Of a DNA stretch of 64,000 nucleotides, positions 1-11,690 are shown in pieces. Source of the stretch: Erodium maritimum (lineage: Eukaryota; Streptophyta; Magnoliopsida; Geraniales; Geraniaceae); assembly GCA_963921825.1 (NCBI GenBank), contig OY997591.1:14875515-14939514 (forward strand), given 5' to 3'. Position 1 is the first letter of the stretch. Every line of letters starts with the position of its first letter. The notes beneath the pieces are model-generated. The model worked only from the letters and a program-made list of their open reading frames with translations, was not told the origin of the DNA and ran no database searches. The position numbers and the translations under genes are program-made.

Positions 1-261
1 CAAGACAATGAAACTGAGGGCGGCCATAAACACCTTCGCACAACAAGGTAATGATACTCTAGTTGAAGCATGAGAGAGATTTTGGGGTTTCCTGAGAAAG
101 TATCCCCGTCATGTAATTCCTTGTGGTTATACATGCAGACTTTCTACTTTGGGTTAAATGATCAAGGAGCTCAATTAGATTCTGCAACAAATGGATCTTT
201 TGTGAAAACATAACACCTGAAGAAACTAGGCACAATGAGTGTAGTTGACTCCTTGATGATG
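1..261 (+). mobile_element. Ty3/gypsy gag-like fossil fragment
   Basis: Plus-strand reading of about 60-210 resembles the Retrotrans_gag core of plant Athila/Tat-type Ty3/gypsy elements (EA-ERF--FLRKYP-H-IPCG, then a TFYNGL-like stretch). It is decayed, with several breaks. The left end is outside the window; on the right it is cut off where LINE reverse-transcriptase sequence begins. The integrase-type fragment at 2700-4339 probably belongs to the same fossil. Confidence 0.55.
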
Positions 262-2565
262 AAAAAAAACTAGACATTAGAAAGGCTTAAGACAGTGTGG
301 AGTGGTCCTTTATATTGTCCATGATGGGGGCGTACGATTTTAGTCCTTATTGGAGGGCGTTCATATTGGCATGTCTTTAGTTCATTCAGTACTCGGTCAG
401 TTCGAGGAGGAAGAGGACAAGATTGTTCATCGCGGGGCGAGGGATCTGTCATGGTAGCCCCACTATGTTTCTATATATTCCTCTTCTATATGGAAGGGTA
501 GTCTAGGATGTTGGGACATGCTGATAGGGAAGAGAGGATACATGGTTGTGTTGTGGCTCGGGAAGTACTAGTGGGGTCCTTATTTTCACCGACCGGAAGG
601 AAGGATTTCACATATATTTTTCACCGACGACTGCTACATATTCTGTCGGGCGGTCAACTGGAGGTAGAGCAGCTATATACTATACTCACCACATTTGGCA
701 ATCTTTCTTGCCATGCTATCAAAAAAGGAAAATCCCTCTATATATTTTTCAACACAAACACCGCCCCTGCTACTCGTTTGTTATGTTGTGCTACACTTGG
801 TATACAGGAAATATCCAGAAAATCTATGTATTTGGGTGTCCCCAATATGTTATTATAAATAAAGGCCAAAGCATGCAATCTATTTGCGATCGTCTTTTAA
901 AAACATTGCAGGTTGGGACGGCCAATTCCTGTTCGCGGGAGGGAAAGAAGTTATGGTCCAGTCTATGATGCATGCCCTCCCAATATACGCGATAAGTGTG
1001 TTTCTCTTACCGAAAGATGTGGTGACTAAGATACATGTGTCCCTCGCCAAGTATTAGTAGGAGAGTAGCTATTTGGATACGAAGCCTATCATATGGAAAG
1101 ACTAAGTGAAGATGTGCCAACCAAAAGATGAGGGGGGTTGGGATTTTGAGATATGAATGACATGAACTTGGCTCTCCTCGTCAAGATGGGGTGTGGATTC
1201 CTTTCCAAGCAAAACAGTCTGGTGGAGAGGGTGTTTAAGGTCAAGCACTACCAGACGAGGATTTTCTTAATGCGGATGGGGGAGAAACCCAAGCTACATT
1301 TGGTCGGGGGTCTGGGTTACACAAGAGCTGTTGCGTAGTGGCCTTCGAAGGACGATAGGGGATTGTAGTACAACGTTGGTGGGTGGGGTATTGTTGTTAC
1401 TAGGGGAAACCATGTGTATTCTTACGGATATAAATGGGGTACATGGACTGAAGATGCAGGAGCTGGTCGTGGAGGGGTGGGGAATGAAACCCGATCAGAC
1501 TAAGGGAGTTATTACTCTCGTAACTGGTCGAAGACATCCTCTAAGTGCCTCCACCAACAATGGGGAGAAGGGATATATGGTATCGGACTCTCAACCTCAG
1601 TGATAGTTACACATGTAAGGAGGGGTACAGTGATTGGCTCATGGTAGGTGGACGCCCATGAGGGTGCAACAGTTTAGACAATGATCTAGGACTTGGACAT
1701 ATAACCCCAGATTAAGGTGTTCCTATGGAGGGTCATTTCAGGTACTTTGCAGGTGGTAGTCAATCTACGGACAAAGTGGTTTCGATTCCGGTAGAGTGCT
1801 CGTGTACAAGATGAGTCGGGAGTCCACTTCTCACCTCCTACTATATTTCCCTTTTGCCTAGGAGGTGTGGGCCCGAGCGCACATGGGAATTGCAATCCTT
1901 CTTGAGTAGACTGTTTTGGACTAGTGGTCTCTGGTCATGGAGCACCCGAATATAACATTTAAGGCCTTGATGGCAATGATAGTTTGGTAAATATTGAAGG
2001 GACGCCCACCTCACCCACATCACTCTTACCCCAACCTAGCCTCGTTAGACGGACACCTGGTGGACCCCCTCCTCCCTCTAGGTTGGATTATAAGAAATAT
2101 AGACGAAGTCGTCTTCTCAAATACACACAAAATGGAATGGAGTATGATAGATGGAGATTTCTAGAGGGAAGGAATGACATCCTCCTAGGAGTACATGAGG
2201 TAGAAATTGTGGAGGCCACTATGATCCGGATGGCTCTATTTTGGGTGTGACGGATTGGGAATACCTGGGTTTTTGTCCAGAGTGATGCCCAGTATATTGT
2301 GGGATGAATCCTGGGGAGGATACCTCTATCTCCCAGGTAGGACGAATTTTAGAGGAAAGTCGAGATCTTTTATTATTTCTCGAGAATGTTCACCTCGAGT
2401 ATGTGACTTGGACAACTAACGGTGCCGGTCACTAACTAGTCGGGGAGGCCCATTCCGTGCCTGTTCTATCGTGGTCTGAGTTTGTAATACAGATGCATTT
2501 TTATGTACTTTACGAGCTTTTAAATGGAATCCTACGTCTCCACATTTCAAAAAATCCTAAGATAC
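262..2565 (+). mobile_element. LINE (L1-type) ORF2 remnant: RT, C-terminal region, RNase H
   Basis: In shifting plus-strand frames the order matches ORF2 of plant L1 elements. Around 270-500 is the RT palm start (DSVEWSFILSMMGAYDFSPYW, read with breaks, then a GCPLSP-like segment). Around 640-850 is the region before the YLGVP motif (QLEVEQLYTILTTFGNLS, then YLGVPNMLL). About 925-1340 holds the C-terminal stretch (VMVQSMMHALPIYAISVFLLP, then NLALLVKMGCGFLSKQNSLV). 2140-2480 resembles the RNase H tail (EA--IRMALFWV). It ends in an A-rich 3' end near 2552-2560. No frame is open over more than about 140 codons and there are many stops and frameshifts. The 5' part (endonuclease, ORF1) is missing, as in a 5'-truncated copy. 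It splits a Ty3/gypsy fossil. I found no convincing target duplication. Confidence 0.75.
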
Positions 2566-3046
2566 GGTGAGGAAAAAGTGGTGTAAAAGTGTTTACATGG
2601 ATAAAGCATGTTAGTACTGATAACACGTGCTTTAAAATTGGTGCGCATGATCATGTCATTCAAGAGAATTTTCATAAGTGGATTCAATATTCTTTTTGAA
2701 GCGTGTTTAGTTGAAAGCCTTAATGGATTACTTGCATGATTTTCATAAGTATATATGAGATGATGCTTTATTGTTTAAGGTTTGTGCAGATCATTCTTAA
2801 TAGGTGTGTCTCAAGCTCAGAAATACAAAATATTCTCTATTACTTTCATGGAGGAGAAGTGGGGGGCACTTTTGCGCTACCAGAATCGCAAGGTGATAAA
2901 ATCAGGTTTCCATTGGCTCACTATTTTTAAGGACGCATATGTCTTTGCCAAGTTATTTGATATGTGTCAGCAGACATGTAACGTATCTAAGTGGTAGGAG
3001 ATGCCAATGAACATCTACATTGAGGTAGAACTATTTGACTTATGAG

Positions 3047-3100
3047 GGATTGATTTCATGGTACCCTTTCTATGGTCGAATAATAATGAATATATTATTA
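3047..3100 (+). repeat. Left copy of 54-bp direct repeat flanking the 3101 element
   Basis: This 54-bp stretch abuts the left end of the inverted-repeat element and recurs directly at its right end (3565-3618) with a single mismatch. It has the topology of a target-site duplication but is far longer than the 2-11 bp usual for DNA transposons. It lies in integrase-like fossil sequence. Confidence 0.9.
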
Positions 3101-3564
3101 GGGTTAATTCCACCTCAGTACTCTAAATCTTTCATATTCATTTAGAGTACCCTAAATCTTTTTTGTGTCACCTCAGTACCCTAAATCTTTCATATTTCAT
3201 TTAGAGTACCCTAAATTTTTTTTGTGTCACCTCAGTACCCTAAAATTTTATTAATTCCATTTTAGTACTCTAAACTTTCATTAATTTCATTTTAGTACAC
3301 ACCGTTAACTCTACCATAAATTTGGTTGTTGGTGAGGGGTAGTATGGTCATTTTACCTGTTTTGGATGAAAAATCATATGTAAAGTTAACGGTGGGTACT
3401 AAATGGGAATTAATGAAAGTTTAGGGTACCGAGGTGACACAAAAAAGATTTAGGGTACTCTAAATGAATTAATGAAAGTTTAGGGTACTGAGGTGACACA
3501 AAAAATATTTAGGGTACTCTAAATGAAATATGAAAGATTTAGGGTACTGAGGTGGAATTATCCC
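3101..3564. mobile_element. Long-TIR non-autonomous DNA element (464 bp), flanked by 54-bp repeats
   Basis: Termini are inverted: left gggttaattccacctcagta, right the complement with one change. The TIR carries on as a phrase (cagtaccctaaatctttcat) repeated two or three times at each side, so the element can fold end to end over most of its length. The centre has TTAACGG-type words and an aggggtagtatggtcatttt motif that resembles the inner parts of the elements at 4349, 24135 and 39638. There is no coding capacity. The flanks are 54-bp direct repeats (3047-3100 and 3565-3618). By structure it belongs with the MITE/Mutator-like long-TIR elements; the superfamily is inferred. Confidence 0.8.
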
Positions 3565-3618
3565 GGATTGATTTCATGGTACCCTTTCTATGGTCGAATA
3601 ATAATAAATATATTATTA
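3565..3618 (+). repeat. Right copy of 54-bp direct repeat
   Basis: Second copy of the 54-bp repeat. It begins immediately after the element's last base and differs from the left copy at one base (a for g near its right end). Confidence 0.9.
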
Positions 3619-4348
3619 TATCAGTGGACTATATGCCTAAGTGGGTAGAGACCATGGCACTGCCTACTAATGACGACAAACCGGTGTGTGCATTTTTAAA
3701 GAAAAAACATTTTCTCCCTGTTAATTTATTGTGCCCAGGACACTTACTAGTGATGGTGGCAAGCATTCTTGTACCAAATTCTTTTGGAAAATCTTAGTTA
3801 GTTATAGAGTCACCCATCGACTTGGCATACCATATCACCACGATCTAATGATCAAGTAGAAGTGTCAAATAGAGAATTGAAGAGTATGTTGAAAAAGACC
3901 GTCAGTGCGATTAGGAAAAACTAGTCTACCAGGCTTGATATTGCTCTTTGGGTATAGATAATTGCTTTAGAAACATTTATTGGTTATTCACTTTATAGGA
4001 TAGTATATGGTAAATCGTGTTACCTTCCTGTTGAGTTAGACTTAACCTCTTTGCTTTATAACGCTAGGCTGAAGCTCATATCCGACAAGCTCGTTTTAAA
4101 GTGGAGTGGTCCATACCAAGTGACTAAGGCGCTTTCTAAGAGAGCCTTCAAGATCACCAACGACAAACAAGAACGGTTTGGGGAAATGACTAGAGAGTGA
4201 AGCACTATTATGGTCGGATGATTAGGAATGAGGAAGTATTCTTCCTACAAAAGCTCGAGTGTGAGGTTTAGTGTCGCCTTAGAGTTGGGTCATCAACATT
4301 AAACGAAGGCACTTCTTGGGAGGAAACTCTAGGTTTTGTTTACTTAAA

Positions 4349-5872
4349 GGGTTATTTACGATTCGGTACCCAAATGTTTCGTCCACGAACGATATGGTAC
4401 CCTTATGAATTTTTTTTCCAATTTGGTACCTTAAGTTTCGTCCACGAACGATTTGGGTTAACGGGGTTAAAAAACTAATAGGCCAAAGTGAAAAGACCAT
4501 TTTACCCTTTATCATTTTAGTTGACTTTTGACTTAAGTGTCAAAAGACTGTTGTACCCTTTTACTAGATTTAATTTCATTAACATTTTAATGAATTATTA
4601 ATAAAATCATTAATTTCTTTATCAAGTCTTATTTATTTTACTTTTTGAAATTTTAATAAATTCAATTATTTTACTTTTAAAAAAATCATTTTAATTTTAA
4701 AAAAACAGAATTTATATCTATATAATAATTAAATACATAAAAATCATTAATCAAACTAATTAAATAATATAATAAACAACTTTACCTAATTATAATAAAC
4801 AAAAAATTAAAAAAAAAACCCTATAACAAAATCTAACCTAACACACCCTGCATATCAAACCTACACACTAAAACGGATTTTATATCATCTTCTTTCTTGA
4901 GACCACAACGACGCCAATCTACTACTCCTTCCTTCGCCTTTGTTCGTGAGCTCCGACGAGAAAATGTCAAGGCCAGGCGAGACCACGGCAAGGCCAAGTG
5001 AGACCACGACAAGACGAGATGAGATCGCCGCTCGTTCTCCCCCTTCCACCGCCGCTCGTTCTCTTCTTTCCGACAACCTGGTTCGGGAGAAGAACACAAA
5101 GGGTGACCTAGTTCGAGAAATTTTCAGATCTAGTTCGAGCCTCAACTACAAATCTGAAAATTTTAAAACTTTGTGGAATAGTGTTTCAAATCTAGTTCGT
5201 CCCTCGATTTATGTTTCTGATTTTTAATATTGAAACTGGGTGGAATGGTGTTGAACGATGGGGTTGATTTGGATGAAGCAGGGGTTGATTTGGAAATGGT
5301 AGAACATGAACGTGGGGTTGATTTGAAGCTGGATCATTGTTCAATTTTAGGATGAGGTTGATTGTAAATTGTAGAACGATGATGAAGATGAAGTGTTTTT
5401 TCTGTAATTAATTAATAATATAAAAATAAAATTAATAAAGAAATAAAAGTATAAAAAAGAAATTTCGAAATTATTAACAAAAAAAATTAATTTTGTGAAA
5501 TTTAAACTAAAATAAATTATTAATGGAAAATAAAGGAATTGAAAAAAAATAGTATAATATTTTTTATGTATTTTTTATTTTTTATTATTAAATAGTATAA
5601 TATTAATTTAATTTATTATTATTAAACAAGGGTAAAATGGTAATTTCATATGTACAATTTATAAGGCTATAATAAGGAAGGGTAGAATCGTCACTTCACA
5701 CTCCACTTAACTGCACATGACTGATTTGGAGGAATACTCCATTAGTTTTCTAACGGAATATGTCAATTCCGTCCGTGGACAAATCATTTGGGTACCAAAT
5801 TGGTCATTTGAAACATAAGGGTACCATATCGTTTGTGGACGAAATATTTGGGTACCAAATCGTAAATAACCC
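4349..5872. mobile_element. Mutator-like long-TIR element (1524 bp), perfect 9-bp TSD
   Basis: Both ends read gggttatttacgatt(c/t)ggtac in inverted orientation, and TIR similarity extends at least 50 bp through cgtccac(g/a)aacgatatggt. It is flanked by a perfect 9-bp duplication, ttacttaaa (4340-4348 and 5873-5881), the size typical of Mutator-like elements. The core is AT-rich (T/A runs at 4560-4810 and 5400-5620) around a GC-richer island at about 4840-5230. The island has short open frames rich in Ser/Arg and could be captured host DNA, but I do not recognise it. No transposase was seen, so the element is non-autonomous. The subterminal parts carry ttaacggggttaa and gggtaaaatggtaattt words shared with the similar elements in this window. 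Confidence 0.85.
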
Positions 5873-5881
5873 TTACTTAAA

Positions 5882-7740
5882 TATGGATTTAATTTTAGTA
5901 TTTTTATTCTGCTCTATATTTGGATGCAAGTAGGTCGGGAATAAAAAAAATGGGAGTTCTCAAGACAAAAACCTGGTATGTGCCGGACCCAGATCCGCTT
6001 CATGCAGCCAACCATACCGGACCTAGTCACATTTTGGGCATGAGGGGGCCAAAAAATAGAGGCGTTTGGAGAAATATATGATTTTATTCCCGATTGGGCC
6101 GTAACCCGTGTTGAGCCCAATACAACCTCGTGCAACAAGCAATGCCGAACCCAATCATAGTATGTTCATAAGGCGAGCGAAAAATAGAGGAACCTGAGAG
6201 AATGTACCCCCTCAGGTGTGATCCATGCTGAACCCTAACACAATATGTGCACCGCTTCGCGCCGACCCAATTGTCCTCTTATTATGTTGTTTTCTGGATT
6301 TTCCCTTTATCCTTCAAATCTCTAAAACCTCATAAGTCTTTTCCTATCTCCTATTTCCTAACGCCTCCTCCTCCAACTTCAGCATTTCCTCTCGGAAGAA
6401 CCTTTATAGCCACATCTACCTTCCCTCACACACATGCCTCCACAACTACTCATCTCCACAACACCACATCAACTCTCATATCTACTATGAAACCCATTTC
6501 ACACAAAACATCCCAACACATCCCTAACCACCTCCAAGAACCTAGCTTTAGCGATAACTAAGGGGAAATTTTTAGGACAGGAACGGAGAAGAAGTAGTGC
6601 TCATCCATCGCAGACCCATTCACCCTTCGAGCGTCAGGATGTCGCAAACCCAATTGCTCCTCATGAGCCAGACCGTTGTGGATCAAGGCACCGGTTCATG
6701 CTCCGTCTCGTGTTGGGCCCATGCGCAATCCATCTCTAGCTCCGTTCCAGCTCCACAAACTTTAACTCATGTTAGTGAGTCTCAACGTCTTTTCCAAGAG
6801 CAGAGGAAAACACCCCCGCAGCCTAGTCATCGAGGCAAATAATGAACCTGAGCCAAGTGGATCAAGAGCCTGGGTATGCGACCAAGATACATTGGGGAAA
6901 CCGAGAAATACACCAACTCTAGAACGGCCCGTCCAACAACCACCAGCTCAATCACAATATCTAAGGACTAGGGCTTCCAACCCCAAGATAGGTACACTGA
7001 ATGGACCTTACTTAATTTTTTATAATGGTACTCATATGGATCACCTAAAAGTACATTTAGAGAGAGAGAGAGAGAGAGATTTTGCTCAACCGGTTCGCCA
7101 ATTAGGGTTTTATCCATGAAACCCTCGAGACGACTTTTTTGAGCAAATTAGTTTGGTTGATTATTCGAACCTTACACATTGGCACCCCCAACTTCAGTTT
7201 GTTTTCCTTTATATGTTTAGGATTTATAAGCGAACCTTTGAGTGGCATGTAGATTTTCTCCATATATAGGGCCTATCTTCTACGCTAAGTGTGTGAAAAA
7301 TATGGACTACCAGCAAGACCCACCTCAGTAGGCGGGTCGATTTGTATCATTTAATTTCTCCATTTTTTGCATGCTTGTTGCGTGTCTAACCGATACTATG
7401 ATGTTTCAGCAGTGCTCATTTTTTTTTTGTTATGGAGAACACTTCATTTCATGTTTATTTTATTTCTTGTACTTTTGTCGTGTGTTACTTTTTTTAGTTT
7501 GTGTCTCGCATAAGCTCTACCTATATGTGGTTTCTGGAGCAATACTTGAGTGGAATTTGTGGCCGCTCGCTTTGTCAAGCTAACATCGTCAAACAAATGT
7601 GTTAGTTGGTAGGCACCACAGGATCCTCATCAAGATGCAAGCCACACTATAATCCTTCGAATTGTTGTATCTCTTTCATCTATGTGTTACATTCACTCTA
7701 TTCGCTGTTTTCATCTTATCTATCATTTGGTGGATGTTAA
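5882..7740. other. Unassigned region, probably 3' part of the Ty3/gypsy fossil
   Basis: Sequence resumes after the 4349 element where the pol fossil left off. It contains short Pro/Thr/Ser-rich frames (6247-6561, 6597-6842, 6769-7119), a (GA)n run at about 7058-7079 and a T-rich stretch near 7420. Athila/Tat-type elements carry extra coding-like sequence downstream of pol, which would fit, but I see no diagnostic motif. No host gene could be supported here. Confidence 0.3.
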
Positions 7741-7761
7741 GCAATCGACTTATTATTTAGC

Positions 7762-7779
7762 AAGTCGATTAGTCTTGAT
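7762..7779 (+). repeat. Left target-site duplication (18 bp) of the 7780 retroposon
   Basis: aagtcgattagtcttgat occurs here and again, without change, at 8191-8208 just after the insertion's A-tail. Confidence 0.9.
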
Positions 7780-8190
7780 ATCAATAGTTTGGCTTAGGCT
7801 TTCGTAAGCCTCCCTATTTGCGCTTCATGGTAGTCAAACTCGAGTAGCTAGACCCCTTTTTTTCAAGATAAATCAGGACTTCATGGTGGTCAATACGGGT
7901 TCCAGACTCTGTTTCATTTTTAGCTTCTTTTCTTGTGTGGTGTTTGTTTTCATCTGTATTTTTGGGTTGTATGGTTGAAAGTTTTTGGTTGTAGGTGTTG
8001 TTGATTGTTATTTAGGGTCTGCTTTCCCCTCTTGAATGTTTTGGGGGTTGTCTTTGATTTTGGGTTGTAGGTCTTGCTGGGTGTTCTTCAGGGTTTGTAT
8101 ACCCTTTTTGGAGTCTATAGCTGGATTCATTCGTTCACTCATCTTCCTTCTCATAAGAGGTTTAATATAAATTTGTCTTGGTGATAAAAA
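7780..8190 (+). mobile_element. Short non-LTR retroposon (411 bp) with perfect 18-bp TSD
   Basis: The inserted segment ends in an A-tail (gtgataaaaaaa) directly before the right duplication, so it was copied in the plus orientation. The last part (ggtttaatataaatttgtct) looks like the 3' end of plant LINEs. I saw no convincing pol III A box; a weak B-box-like ggttccagactc lies near 7898. A 5'-truncated LINE 3' end is the likeliest identity, with a SINE as alternative. The unmutated duplication suggests a fairly recent insertion. Confidence 0.75.
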
Positions 8191-8306
8191 AAGTCGATTA
8201 GTCTTGATTGTGTTAAGATTCAATGACAGAGAACTTGTTATATTTGTGAGTTCAGCTCAAATACAAATACTAACTTGAATAAATACGGAGGTGAATTTAT
8301 ATTAAA

Positions 8307-9579
8307 TTTTTTTGCGCAAAAGTTGCAATATTTTTATATCGAAGAAGCCATTACATTACCGTGCATCGAGGAACAGGCTCCTCAACCACAAAAAGGACAG
8401 ATTAGATGAACAATGGTTCTTTCATCCTTGTAAAACCATAACCGTCACAAGCGGTATTTTGACGCCTCATGGGCAGGGACAGAATACGAAAAAGGGGAAG
8501 GGGGTGCCGGAAATCCTGAAGGATCTCAACAGTGGTGATGGTGGGAGGCAAAACATCTTCATGGGACCCCTCCCAAGGCCAGTCCCCGATGCTCATCCAG
8601 CCTCTCATTCCTCCTGGCGGGGTTGCTTCCCCGCCCTGACCTGCTCCTCCCGAGGTGCTCCAGTTGTCGACCTCTTGAGTGATCTAGTGCCCTCTCTAAA
8701 TACTCTAGCAAGTGTTGGAGACCCGCCAGGGAAGCCTGAAGGTCCGAGCCTAAGTCAGCCGAGGGTGGAGCGACTTGCTCTATGTCCAAGTGTTGCGATC
8801 GATCCCGCGTCATTCCTCTCGGGGTCACGAGGCACGTCGGGATGAAGGGTATCTTGTCCTGATCGGGGAGGAAACGGCCTAACCCCAGAGCCACCCACTG
8901 GCGTCTTAGGAAGTTCCCCCATGGGTGCCTTCCCCTAGGCCGGATCTCGCTGTAGCGGCGGTGCCCTACTAGGGCTAGAACCTGACGCAGTCACAGCCCT
9001 AACCCATGCACCCGGAGTTAGGGGAACTAGGGCAGACTCGTGTCGCGAGGGTGAAGTAACCCTATCTGGTGCACCACCATAGAGAGGATGAGCTAAGACC
9101 AAGTTTGGAGGAGGGCCTGATGATGGCGTAACCCTAGAAATCGCGCCACCCTGGAAGGGAAGAGCCATAGCGAGGTCATGGCTACTTGGGGGGGGGGGGG
9201 GGTTGTGAAATAGGGTTTGGAGGGGTATGGCTAGGAGACAACACGTCTCGGCTTGGCGACCAGGGCCGGAAGGCTGGTCCCTAGGAGAAGAAGACCCCAT
9301 CCAAGACCGCTCTCAGATTAGGGAGTATCGGCGTTGGCAACAGAGGTGGGGAGGTAGTGGGAGCCAGAGTCGGCTTGGGTTTCCTCCTTCGACGGCTCGT
9401 ATCCCCAACACCATGGGCAGTCTGCAGGGGACAAGACAATGCAAGGGGAACATCACTAATCAGAGGTACGACATCAGCTACGGGCGAAATCACCGCATAA
9501 AATATGTCGACGGTAGGGATAGAGAGCACCATAGCTTTTGTGCGGTTAGGACTAGGAGAGGATCTAAAAATTGAGAGAG
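8307..9579 (-). mobile_element. LINE-derived insertion, minus strand, no RT
   Basis: A T-run at about 8307-8313 marks the 3' end of a minus-strand element. The body is GC-rich, and minus-strand frames at 8559-8894 and 8935-9300 are Pro/Arg/Gly-rich, like 5'-UTR/ORF1 leader sequence of the LINEs in this window. The flanks gtgaatttatat(t)aaa (8291-8306) and gtgaatttatat (9585-9596) look like its target duplication. A G-run lies at about 9188-9201. No DUF4283 domain, zinc knuckle, endonuclease or RT was recognised. The element is degraded. Confidence 0.55.
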
Positions 9580-9596
9580 TTTTTGTGAATTTATAT
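9580..9596 (+). repeat. Left 17-bp target-site duplication of the 9597 LINE
   Basis: tttttgtgaatttatat is repeated exactly at 12005-12021. It also overlaps the right-hand duplication of the neighbouring insertion at 8307-9579. Confidence 0.85.
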
Positions 9597-9980
9597 TTTT
9601 TTTGAAACGGTTAACCGAAGACTTTCATTAATACCAAAAGGTAATCAAACAAGACAGGGCGTGACCGCCCTGGGTTGCAAATGTATGTCCGAGCCGACCG
9701 TAGTAGGCCCAGCGCTCATGGACCCATAATAATAGCCTACTTGAAATCGTAGGCAAAAACTCAAGACAACTCCTTACTAGCGTCTCAAAACAGCGAGACA
9801 TAAAGTGAAAAGTCCTAATCAGCGCAATAAATAAATTGTTCCAGAAATAATGCAAATAACGAGAAAGCAGATAAGAAAACTGTGTTGTTGTTGCAGGCTG
9901 CCCGGGACCTCCCAGCACTGGCTGTCCCGGGTCTGTAGGTATAGTCCGATATCGACTCCACCCACCCCTGTCGGGTCGGT

Positions 9981-11690
9981 TCATTCCTGCATAGGAGGCT
10001 GCTTTGCCTCCGCCTGCTCCTCCCTGTCCCCCTCAGTGTTAGCTGGCTGGTTGATGTCTGGTGGGTGGGTCGGATGATCCAACAACTTCTTTGATCCCGG
10101 TGGTCGAGCATACGACGACCCGCTCGTAGTCTTCAGGGATGACTTCTTGGCCCTCCCCCGGATGGACCCCGCTTTCCCTAAAGCTTCTTGGAAATCTTTC
10201 TCCTTCCCCGCCCGAGTCCCTACAGAGTCTGTGGGCTCGACAGGAGTAGGAGGATTTCCAGTAGGGTGGAAGTTAGCCAGGTTGTCAGGCTTTATGAATC
10301 CCGGTGGCCCTCCACCGGCTCGGCCCCCTCCACCCTGTATCACATTGATTACCCCTCCTGAGGTAATCATAGCCAGATTGTCAAACTTCGAAGGAACGTC
10401 TGCAGCAGAGAAACCATCCCCCATGACGACCTCATTGGAGTGTATCACAGGGTTCAGGGATAGCCCATTCATGAGATCATCAACAGCTGAATGTGCCAAT
10501 GAAGGGGGTGTATGCCAGACCGTCTTCAACAAACGATCCACATCCATCTGCCTTGGTACCAGGATAGTCGTGTCGTATCGGACCTCCTCCCGGCTATACC
10601 CGGAAAATGAGTCGTACACCCCATAATTCGATGTGTCATCATCCCAATAATTCGATGTGTCATCATCCCACACCTGCGACAGAGGTCCGTGAGCCTCTCG
10701 TATTGCAGCTTAATCAGCGAAGAGGAAGCAGTGCCTGGGAACCTGAGGCGGAGTCGTCTCTGGAGAGGCCGGTTCAACTCCATCCGCACCCGCAACCATA
10801 AGAACAAGTCGTCCCGCCGGACATAGGGAATTGGGGCCGACACCACCTGAGTACCAATGTTATCTGCAATCAGACCGCGGACTTGCGGATTCCTGGCCCC
10901 CATCGGGACATTCAGTGCCCGGGCCCCAAGCTCGATGTGACTGAACACAATCTCATTTGCCTGGACATATGGCCTGAGGGGTTCCAGCAGTACAGGGAAA
11001 CCCTTGAAGATCCAAGGACCCCTATGGCGGATATTCTCCATCGTTGCAACGGACGGGAAGTGATATCCCGTGACCTCCGAGGACATGTACTCAACCTGAA
11101 TGTCATCCACCTTCCATTTCTGCAGCATCATTGCGCAGACAGCATTCTGATTGTTAATCTGATCCCCTACAACCCGGGCTGCTAGGGAGAACTGATAAGT
11201 TCCCTTGGTGAATGCCAGGACCGCTTCCTCCGGGACCACCACCTCGCCGTCGTCATCCTCCCAGTCCGGAACCGGGGAGATACGGACCGAGCTCGCCTCC
11301 CCCTGGCGCGCAATATGCCCATAGCTACTTGACGACCGAGTACTCGATCCCGCTGCATGGCCTACCGAAGGACGATATCTGGCCACGGCCGCCAGAGATT
11401 GTGGTCGAGGAAGGAGCGACGGTTCCAAATGACCTCCCCCTGCCCCCGGCGGACTCCGTCCCTGACCCGAGTGGGGCTGCGGAGCCACTAAGGCTAGGGT
11501 TCCGTCCGGCTCCCCACCTGGCTTATCCTTCAAGGTGAGAGGGTCGACCGTTCGACGGTGATCAGGTGGAGGATGAAGGAGGGCATCGGAGGGAGCAGCA
11601 CGAATGTGACATCAGGCAAAAACCTCGCCAGAGCAGGAGACTGTGGCTGTTGAGACTCGGCGACGGGTTGGATCTTATCGGTAGCTTCCA
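9981..11690 (-). pseudogene. LINE ORF1 (DUF4283 + CCHC knuckle), frameshifted
   Basis: ORF1 starts near 11690 (MEATDKIQPVAESQQ). It changes frame near 11530 into a 335-codon frame (11533-10526) and changes again near 10610 into a 230-codon tail frame ending at 9981. The 335-codon part holds the DUF4283 RRM-like domain typical of plant LINE ORF1/gag-like proteins (EEAVLAFTKGTYQFSLAARVVG, then MLQKWKVDDI, GPWIFKGFPVLLEPLRPYVQ and LRVRMELNRPL). It is followed by a zinc-knuckle start (YERLTDLCRRCG). The knuckle is distorted by a perfect 24-bp in-frame tandem duplication (10623-10670) that repeats GMMTHRI. The tail is Gly/Pro/Ser-rich with a basic patch (GRAKKSSLK). The product would bind element RNA. 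About two frameshifts make it non-functional. Confidence 0.8.
10623..10670 (-). repeat. 24-bp tandem duplication inside the zinc knuckle
   Basis: Two identical 24-bp units (10623-10646, 10647-10670). Without one unit the motif would read as a regular CX2CX4HX4C knuckle (CRRCGMMTHRIMGC). With both units the spacing is lengthened by eight residues. Confidence 0.9.

Larger units (their letters stand above)
2700..4339 (+). mobile_element. Ty3/gypsy (Athila/Tat-like) pol fossil: zinc-binding and integrase region
   Basis: About 2720-3100 reads like the region before integrase in plant Ty3/gypsy pol (a WDD-L-KVCAD-like stretch, IGVSQAQKY, GFHWLTIFKDAYVFAKLFD, CQQTCN, then MPMNIYIEVELFDL and GIDFMVPF). 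After the insertion at 3101-3564 the integrase reading continues (VDYMPKWVETMALPTNDDKP), and about 4070-4200 has a late pol-like WSGPYQVTKAL. It is an old fossil with many breaks. The part from 4260 to 4340 resembles the post-pol region of this group. It is interrupted again by the DNA element starting at 4349. Confidence 0.7.

Noticed and set aside
7780-8190. Possible tRNA-derived SINE
   Set aside because: Only a weak B-box-like word was found and no matching A box at the right spacing. A truncated LINE 3' end explains the segment better.
8312-8845. 177-codon plus-strand frame
   Set aside because: Lies antisense to a minus-strand LINE-like insertion and has only low-complexity GC-driven composition.
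10147-10626. 159-codon plus-strand frame
   Set aside because: Antisense shadow of the LINE ORF1 tail.
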